Of a DNA stretch of 17,637 nucleotides, positions 13,477-17,637 are shown in pieces; the first letter of the stretch is position 1; each line of letters opens with the position of its first letter. Source of the stretch: an uncultured Collinsella sp. (lineage in GTDB: Bacteria > Actinomycetota > Coriobacteriia > Coriobacteriales > Coriobacteriaceae); contig UQNB01000041.1 of NCBI GenBank assembly GCA_900542235.1, positions 1-17,637 on the forward strand, given 5' to 3'. Made by a program: the position numbers and the translations under genes. The notes beneath the pieces were generated by a model. It was not told the origin of the DNA, did no database searches, and saw only the letters and a program-made list of their open reading frames with translations.

Positions 13477-14028
13477 CTAGAACTTGACGGTCGGGGCCTG
13501 GCGGGCTGCTTCGGCGGCCTCGAAGCCCTGGCGCTCCTTAAACTGGAAGATGCCGGCAAAGATGACAGCCGGGAACGTCTGAATGGCGTTGTTGTAGCTG
13601 AGCACGCAGTCGTTGTAGCTCTGGCGTGCATAGCTAATCTTGTTCTCGGTATCCTCGAGCGATGCCTGCAGCTGCGTAAAGTTGGTGTTTGCCTTAAGAT
13701 CGGGATAGGCCTCGGCCACGGCAAAGAGCTGGCGCAGTGCGCCGGTCAGCACGTTGTCGGCTTCCATCTTGGCCTCGGGCGTGGTGGCCTTGACGGCGGT
13801 GTTACGCGCGCTGATCACGGCGGAGAGCGTCTCCTGCTCGTGCTTGGCGTAGCCCTTGACGGTCTCGACCAGGTTGGGGATCAGGTCGTTACGGCGCTGC
13901 AGCTGCGTATCGATGTTCTGCCAGGCGTTATCGATGCGGTTACGCTTGGTGACCATGTTGTTGTAGATGCCGGCGATGGCGCAGACAATCACAATGACAA
14001 CAACGATGCCGATGATGACGGTAATCAT
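13477..14028 (-). CDS. LemA-family membrane protein
   Basis: The 183-residue protein has one N-terminal membrane helix (about 2-22) and then a long helical domain. Family signatures are clear: YNNMVTKRNRIDNAWQNID (22-40), QLQRRNDLIPNLVETVKGYAKHE (42-64), AYPDLKANTNFTQLQ, ENKISYARQSYND, and FPAVIFAG near the C-terminus. LemA proteins are widespread, with no firmly established molecular role; homologues often sit next to TPM-domain or HtpX genes, but none is adjacent here. CGGAGA just upstream of 14028 is the ribosome site. A promoter is visible at 14090-14118, and a strong terminator follows, so it is a single-gene unit. Confidence 0.92.
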   Translation of the reverse strand: MITVIIGIVVVIVIVCAIAGIYNNMVTKRNRIDNAWQNIDTQLQRRNDLIPNLVETVKGYAKHEQETLSAVISARNTAVKATTPEAKMEADNVLTGALRQLFAVAEAYPDLKANTNFTQLQASLEDTENKISYARQSYNDCVLSYNNAIQTFPAVIFAGIFQFKERQGFEAAEAARQAPTVKF

Positions 14029-14089
14029 GATGTCTCCGTTTCGAATGGCCGCGGCGGCATGCGCCAGCTGCCGTTGGTATAACGCTACT

Positions 14090-14118
14090 AGTATACCCGC
14101 AACGTTTTACCGTGCCGA
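14090..14118 (-). promoter_or_regulatory. Candidate promoter of lemA
   Basis: On the minus strand TCGGCA (14113-14118, four of six) and TATACT (14090-14095, five of six) are spaced 17 bp apart, giving a leader of about 55 nt before the start codon at 14028. Confidence 0.55.
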
Positions 14119-14239
14119 ACTTTCCGGTAAGCGTTGTGTTTTCGGCGGGGTTGGCACCGGGGCAAAGCGCGCGAGGTACAGGTGTAAGATATGCGACAGA
14201 TTGACGAGTGTTGTCTTTGCCCTGAGGATGGCGATACCA

Positions 14240-14824
14240 GTGGACCTTCGCATCAAGAAAACCTACCGCGCCCTGTTCGATGCCTTTACCGAGCTTCTCG
14301 AGGAGCATCGTTTTGAGGACCTGACGGTTGCCATGCTGTGCGACCGCGCCATGATTCGCCGCACGACGTTCTACAAGCACTTTCGCGACAAGAACGATTA
14401 CTTTGCCTTTTATATCGATGAGCTCATGTCGGGCTTGCCGCAAAAACAGCCCGATGAGGCCGGCGCAGTGTCTGTCGAGGACGTGCGCGCGCTTCGGCAC
14501 GCGATTTTGGACGATGCCATGGATTTGATTCTGACGCACGAGCGGCTCATGGATAACATTTTGGCAAGCAGCATGTCGGGCATGTTGACCAACGTTATTT
14601 GCGACCGCATTGCCCGCTCCATCCGCGAGCGTGTGATGAACGTGCTTGCCGAGGACGCCCTGGCCCCCGTGTCACTCGAGACGACGTCTGAGTTTGTCGC
14701 CGGCGGTATTATTCGTCTTTTCACGATATGGTGGGAATCGGGCCACGATCTTGAGCGTCGACCTGAGATAGCCGACGTGGTCGATGCGCTGTTTGAGCGG
14801 ACCATGACACCGGTGAATCACTAA
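14240..14824 (+). CDS. TetR-family transcriptional regulator
   Basis: This is a 194-residue regulator with an N-terminal HTH and a helical ligand or dimer domain. The HTH (about 28-48) reads LTVAMLCDRAMIRRTTFYKHF, the classic TetR pattern ending in TFYxxF, followed by KNDYF. The C-terminal part, with GGIIRLFTIWWESG, resembles the TetR_C group seen in DhaS-like regulators. GTG 14240 is chosen because AGGATGG lies 8 bp upstream; ATG 14228 is possible (198 residues) but has no spaced ribosome site, and the frame open back to 13967 overlaps lemA antisense and is not credible. Its stop codon is only 2 bp from the 3' end of the opposing tRNA gene. There is no adjacent target gene in the same direction, so its regulon is unknown. 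Confidence 0.88.
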   Translation: MDLRIKKTYRALFDAFTELLEEHRFEDLTVAMLCDRAMIRRTTFYKHFRDKNDYFAFYIDELMSGLPQKQPDEAGAVSVEDVRALRHAILDDAMDLILTHERLMDNILASSMSGMLTNVICDRIARSIRERVMNVLAEDALAPVSLETTSEFVAGGIIRLFTIWWESGHDLERRPEIADVVDALFERTMTPVNH

Positions 14825-14826
14825 AG

Positions 14827-14916
14827 TGGCGGAGAGAGGGGGATTCGAACCCCCGGAACGCTCTCGCGCTCAACGGTTTTCAAGACCGCCGCATTCAACC
14901 GCTCTGCCATCTCTCC
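14827..14916 (-). tRNA. tRNA-Ser (anticodon UGA), CCA encoded
   Basis: Read on the minus strand, the 90-nt gene has acceptor stem GGAGAGA/TCTCTCC, discriminator G and an encoded CCA. The D-arm has GGCAGAGCGGTTGAATGC; the anticodon loop CTTGAAA carries TGA. A long variable arm typical of class II serine tRNAs and a T-arm with GGTTCGAATCC follow. It reads UCA and other UCN codons. An extended -10, TGCTATCAT (14927-14935, minus strand), lies just upstream. Confidence 0.96.
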
Positions 14917-14926
14917 GTGAGTCGTA

Positions 14927-14935
14927 ATGATAGCA
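14927..14935 (-). promoter_or_regulatory. Extended -10 promoter element of tRNA-Ser
   Basis: On the minus strand TG-C-TATCAT forms an extended -10, placing the start a few bases before the tRNA. No correctly spaced -35 is evident; TTGCAA at 14947-14952 is only 14 bp away. Confidence 0.4.
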
Positions 14936-14967
14936 TCGTTTTGAATTTGCAACAGGGAAGGCGAACG

Positions 14968-16749
14968 ATGACGATCACCGAAATCGACGAGAAGTTCATG
15001 CGCGAGGCACTGGCCGAGGCGCGCGCCGCCGCGGCGGTGGGCGAGGTGCCCATCGGAGCCGTAGTGGTGCGCGACGGTGAGATCGTCGCGCGGGCGCATA
15101 ATCGTCGCGAACTCGACCAGGACCCTTCGGCTCATGCCGAGTTTGCGGCCGTGTGCGCCGCTGCCCAGGCGCTTGGCCGCTGGCGCCTTTCCGACTGTAC
15201 GGTCTATGTGACGTTGGAACCCTGCTGCATGTGCGCAGGCCTTATGGTTAACGCGCGCGTGGGGCGCTGCGTGTATGGTGCGAGCGACGCCAAGGCGGGT
15301 GCGTTGGGATCTCTATACGATTTGAATGCCGACTCGCGCCTGAACCATCGGTTTAATGTGACCGCCGGCGTGCTGGCAGACGAGTGTCGTGAGGTGTTGA
15401 GCAGCTATTTTAGTGGGCTGCGTGGCACCGATGGTGCTGGCTGCGGTTGTGGGGCCGATCTTGAGGCACATGCCGCTCACGCTGAGGCACTCGCGTGTGC
15501 CGAAGATATCGTCGTTGAGGCGGTCGATTTTGGTGCCGCGTGTCGCCGGCCCCGTTGCGCGCTACTGGCGATAGACTCCTTTAAGGGCAGTGTTTCGAGC
15601 GCGCAGGCAGAGGCGGCGGTTGCCGAAGGCGTACGCCGCGTGTGGCCCGATGCCGAGGTGTGCACATTGCTGCTGGCAGACGGCGGCGAGGGAACGCTCG
15701 ACGCCATTGCCGCATGCGGCGGTGAGGTTGTGACCTGCGAGGTAGCAGGTCCCTTGGGCAAGAGCGTGTCTGCCCGGATGCTGGTGGACGGCGAGCGCGA
15801 GTCCGCGGTCATCGAGATGGCCGAGGCGGCTGGCATTGGGTATTCGCCTTGCACGGAGTCGTCGGCGCTGGCTGCTACAACCTATGGCGTGGGCGAGCTC
15901 ATGCTTCGCGCGGTTCGTACGGGCGCAAAGACACTCTATATTGGTCTGGGCGGCAGTGCCGCCAACGACGGTGGCGCCGGCATGCTGCAGGCGCTGGGCG
16001 CGCGTGTGGTCGATGATCGGGGCTGCGATATCGCCCCCGGTCTTGCCGGCCTTGAGCGGGTGGCGAGCGTTGATTTGGCGCCAGCGCTGCAGGCTTTGGA
16101 TGGCGCTCGTATCGTTGTGCTTTCGGATGTCGAGAATCCGCTCGTGGGGCGTCGGGGCGCATTAGCGGTGTTTGGCGGGCAGAAAGGCTTGCCGACGGGT
16201 GACGCCGAGGCGCTGAGCAGGTGCGACAGCTGGATGGTCGGCTACGGTCGTCTACTCGATACGGCAATTGTCGAGGCTCGGGCCCAGGGGTTGTTGCGCA
16301 CACCCGAGGGCGCACGGACATTTGGCTCGGTGCTCGGCGTGCCCGGCGCGGGCGCTGCCGGTGGCTTGGGCGCCGCGCTGCTGGCGCTCGGTGCCGAGTT
16401 GCGTTCGGGCGTGGAGACAGTGCTCGATCTCGTGGGGTTTGACGAGCGTGTACGCGATGTCGACCTGGTCATAACGGGCGAGGGCAATATGGACGAGCAA
16501 TCCGCCGCCGGCAAGGCGCCGGTGGGCGTGGCCCGCCGTGCCAAGCGATATGGCAAGCCGGTTGTTGCCGTCGTGGGCGGTCGTGCCGACAACCTGGATG
16601 CGGTGTACGAGCAGGGCATCGACCTTGTCCTGCCGATCTGTCGCAAGCCCATGCCCCTCGACCAGGCGCTCGGTGTGCAAGAAGCCACAACCAACCTTAT
16701 CTGCGCCGGCGAGTCAGCCGCACAAGCCTATGACCTCGCTCGCCTCTAA
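14968..16749 (+). CDS. Fusion protein: tRNA adenosine deaminase (TadA) + glycerate kinase
   Basis: One unbroken 593-residue frame encodes two enzymes. Residues 1-150 are TadA, which makes inosine at the wobble position of tRNA-Arg: the zinc site is H56-A57-E58 (E58 catalytic) and PCCMCAG (85-91, ligands C86 and C89). Residues 152-196 are a Gly/Ala/Cys-rich linker. Residues 197-593 are a complete type I (GlxK/GarK) glycerate kinase, which phosphorylates glycerate: DSFKGS (203-208), ADGGEGT (237-243), GLGGSAANDGG (326-336), and ITGEGNMDEQSAAGKAP (502-518). Both halves are full length with intact key residues. ATG 14968 follows AGGGAAGG. The gene lies between tRNA-Ser and the SRP RNA gene, the usual place for tadA alone, so the kinase is the addition. 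I know no metabolic link between the two activities. No stop or ribosome site lies between them. Confidence 0.9.
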   Translation: MTITEIDEKFMREALAEARAAAAVGEVPIGAVVVRDGEIVARAHNRRELDQDPSAHAEFAAVCAAAQALGRWRLSDCTVYVTLEPCCMCAGLMVNARVGRCVYGASDAKAGALGSLYDLNADSRLNHRFNVTAGVLADECREVLSSYFSGLRGTDGAGCGCGADLEAHAAHAEALACAEDIVVEAVDFGAACRRPRCALLAIDSFKGSVSSAQAEAAVAEGVRRVWPDAEVCTLLLADGGEGTLDAIAACGGEVVTCEVAGPLGKSVSARMLVDGERESAVIEMAEAAGIGYSPCTESSALAATTYGVGELMLRAVRTGAKTLYIGLGGSAANDGGAGMLQALGARVVDDRGCDIAPGLAGLERVASVDLAPALQALDGARIVVLSDVENPLVGRRGALAVFGGQKGLPTGDAEALSRCDSWMVGYGRLLDTAIVEARAQGLLRTPEGARTFGSVLGVPGAGAAGGLGAALLALGAELRSGVETVLDLVGFDERVRDVDLVITGEGNMDEQSAAGKAPVGVARRAKRYGKPVVAVVGGRADNLDAVYEQGIDLVLPICRKPMPLDQALGVQEATTNLICAGESAAQAYDLARL

Positions 16750-16764
16750 GGCCTATCTCCCTAT

Positions 16765-16833
16765 AAGTTGCGGTGGAATACGGAGTGTTTTTGCCTTTAA
16801 GGGGCCAATTCAGTCCGTATTCCACCGCAACTT
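16765..16833. repeat. Hairpin element with perfect 20-bp arms after the fusion gene
   Basis: 16765-16784 and 16814-16833 are perfect 20-bp inverted copies (AAGTTGCGGTGG... and ...CCACCGCAACTT) around a 29-nt loop. It starts 16 bp after the stop codon and may end that transcript, although the loop is large and no T-run follows. Arms this long and perfect suggest a mobile palindrome. Confidence 0.75.
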
Positions 16834-16836
16834 CGA

Positions 16837-16848
16837 GAATGGCCATTC
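16837..16848. repeat. 12-bp perfect palindrome
   Basis: GAATGGCCATTC is self-complementary and lies 3 bp past the preceding hairpin element, in the spacer before the next one. It could be a protein-binding site or chance. Confidence 0.3.
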
Positions 16849-16883
16849 GAGGTTGGCTGCCTTGGGTCTTGGGTCGGACCGTT

Positions 16884-17045
16884 TGCCACGAAATGCGACC
16901 ATCTACTACGTTAAGCCGGCCACCCTCGACCATCCCGGAATTTGCAAAAACAAAACCGCAGGTAGAAAGCTTGCCGATTTTCGAAAAAGTCGGCTATGGT
17001 CGACCCCTGCGACCTAAACGTAGTAGATGGGCCCTTTTCGTGGCA
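16884..17045. repeat. 162-bp gene-free element with 29-bp inverted ends and nested dyads
   Basis: The ends (16884-16912 and 17017-17045) are inverted copies with 26 of 29 matches, sharing TGCCACGAAA and ccatctactacgtt. Inside are nested pairs: TCGACCAT (16926-16933) with ATGGTCGA (16996-17003), and GCCGA/TCGGC (16973-16994) capped by TTTT-cg-AAAA. The whole can fold into one long stem with internal loops. No protein is encoded. It could be a MITE or a structured RNA. Confidence 0.65.
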
Positions 17046-17056
17046 CAGCACCAGAT

Positions 17057-17151
17057 CAGTCTATTTAGGACGGGGCCTCCTTGACTACTTTCGCCACCCT
17101 GATGCCCCACCAGTCAAAAAGTAGTCAAAAAAGCCCCGTCCCAAATTAGCT
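17057..17151. repeat. Inverted-repeat element of the GGGACGGGGC family
   Basis: The core arms (17068-17091 and 17118-17141) match at 21 of 24 positions, ggacggggc + four bases + ttgactacttt. Weaker pairing extends outward to about 17057 and 17151. The right arm (17128-17151) is identical in reverse to 4219-4242. It ends just before the SRP RNA promoter and may also terminate transcripts. Confidence 0.65.
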
Positions 17152-17154
17152 GTC

Positions 17155-17183
17155 TTGCCCCATCGGGCGGGAGCGGGTAAGAT
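17155..17183 (+). promoter_or_regulatory. Promoter of the SRP RNA gene
   Basis: TTGCCC (17155-17160) and TAAGAT (17178-17183) are exactly 17 bp apart. The expected start is near 17190-17198, at the RNA's 5' arm. Confidence 0.7.
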
Positions 17184-17197
17184 ATACCGAGCGCCTA

Positions 17198-17300
17198 GCG
17201 CGTTCGATGGGTTCGGATGACGACATGTTCCGAATCTGGTCAGGTCCGGAAGGAAGCAGCCATAAGGAGCCTCTGTCGGGCATCCGAATCCATCGAGCGC
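17198..17300 (+). ncRNA. ffs: Signal recognition particle RNA, small bacterial (4.5S) type
   Basis: The hallmark domain IV motif is present: GGTCAGGTCCGGAAGGAAGC at about 17238-17257 followed by AGCC, the Ffh-binding loop and GGAA tetraloop. The ends pair over about 20 bp: 17198-17219 (gcgcgttcgatgggttcgga...) with 17281-17300 (catccgaatccatcgagcgc). The roughly 103-nt hairpin lacks an Alu domain, so it is the short form. It sits between a good promoter and a terminator, downstream of tadA as in many Gram-positive genomes. The ends are set from the pairing and may be off by a few bases. Confidence 0.93.
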
Positions 17301-17314
17301 ACGGGCGCTTTTTT
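17296..17314 (+). terminator. Terminator of the SRP RNA gene
   Basis: AGCGC-ACGG-GCGCT is followed by TTTTT (to 17314); the stem reuses the last bases of the RNA's closing helix. Confidence 0.7.
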
Positions 17315-17582
17315 GGTGCCGCGATGCGGTCCCGGTGCCGGCGGGCTGTTTGGTGTCTCGCTGGTCCTCGGGTTTGCCTGCGGGATCGCTCGACTACCAA
17401 GCGCCCTGCCGGCACTCGCGGGTAGCCGGCCAAAACTACCTGAAGGGTCACATTTATCTGAATAATTTAATCCCGTGTCTTTTGCTGCTCGTTGGCGTTG
17501 TTTGGGGCGCGGTGGCGATGTGCTTCAAGAGACAGTGGCATTACCATTTGTTTTTACAAGTAAAGAGGCCCGTTTCTCTGGG
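17315..17582. other. No assignable gene; SRP RNA downstream region
   Basis: I see no convincing gene in these 268 bases. A dyad, GTGCCGGC (17335-17342) with GCCGGCAC (17408-17415), is visible. A frame ending at 17586 contains one hydrophobic stretch (about LIPCLLLLVGVVWGAVAMCF) but has no ribosome site, runs through the dyad and ends inside the terminal repeat. The dnaX gene expected after tadA and the SRP RNA gene in many Gram-positives is absent here. Confidence 0.5.
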
Positions 17583-17637
17583 TTGAACTGCGTCCCAAAT
17601 CTTGGACGCCCTAAATAGCGACTAGGCCGCGAGGGCC
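17583..17637. repeat. Right copy of the 55-bp terminal inverted repeat
   Basis: This is the exact reverse complement of bases 1-55, ending at the last base of the window. Past the shared 55 bases, both sides still show loose similarity: a CGGGCC(T) run lies about 20 bp inward in each copy. The underlying element may therefore be longer and diverged. Confidence 0.9.

Noticed and set aside
17335..17586. Small membrane-protein-like ORF (83 codons) after the SRP RNA gene
   Set aside because: It has one hydrophobic stretch but no ribosome site, runs through a dyad and stops inside the terminal repeat, and another frame over the same bases looks equally hydrophobic.
1..17637. CRISPR array, prophage, toxin-antitoxin or insertion sequence
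   Set aside because: I looked for spaced direct repeats, integrase, transposase and paired small ORFs on both strands and saw none; the repeats present are inverted and gene-free.

Overview
The window reads as chromosomal DNA of a high-GC Gram-positive bacterium. Gene content, protein style and intergenic repeats most resemble a gut Coriobacteriia, probably Collinsella or a close relative. That assignment rests on recognition only; no 16S rRNA or other taxonomic marker is present. There is no phage, plasmid, insertion-sequence transposase or CRISPR array. The genes are mostly housekeeping and transport functions, each with its own promoter or terminator, and the gaps between them are unusually rich in inverted-repeat elements.

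Layout. 131-862 (-) is a GntR/FCD regulator, divergent from a YeiH-type membrane protein (1026-2060 +). After a strongly folded leader comes a Fis-type HTH protein whose central domain looks like a decayed NtrC-type ATPase (2327-3544 +), then an unknown single-pass membrane protein (3629-4204 +). A nitroreductase (4444-4965 -) is divergent from an unknown 96-residue protein (5261-5551 +). 5658-9971 is a clear operon: a MarR regulator with repeats in its promoter, then two overlapping genes for a heterodimeric ABC exporter. cysE (10080-10784 -) converges on it and is divergent from a DedA protein (11008-11655 +). ilvE (11945-12997 +) follows, preceded by a candidate leaderless, Val/Leu/Ile-rich upstream ORF that overlaps its start codon. 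12998-13476 is a non-coding repeat block, followed by lemA (13477-14028 -), a TetR regulator (14240-14824 +), tRNA-Ser(UGA) (14827-14916 -), a tadA-glycerate kinase fusion gene (14968-16749 +), a second repeat block (16750-17151) and the small SRP RNA gene (17198-17300 +).

The order tRNA-Ser, tadA, SRP RNA matches a conserved Gram-positive neighbourhood that usually continues into dnaX. Here it stops, and the window ends in repeat sequence. The two window ends are a perfect 55-bp inverted repeat reaching the last base on each side, which is how a short-read assembly ends when it runs into a dispersed repeat; the window is therefore probably one whole contig.

The most unusual items are (1) the single-frame TadA-glycerate kinase fusion; (2) several gene-free elements with inverted ends, notably 13169-13371 and 16884-17045; (3) the upstream ORF at ilvE; (4) the degenerate NtrC-like regulator behind a folded leader; and (5) the terminal repeats. 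I found no convincing new defence or mobile system.
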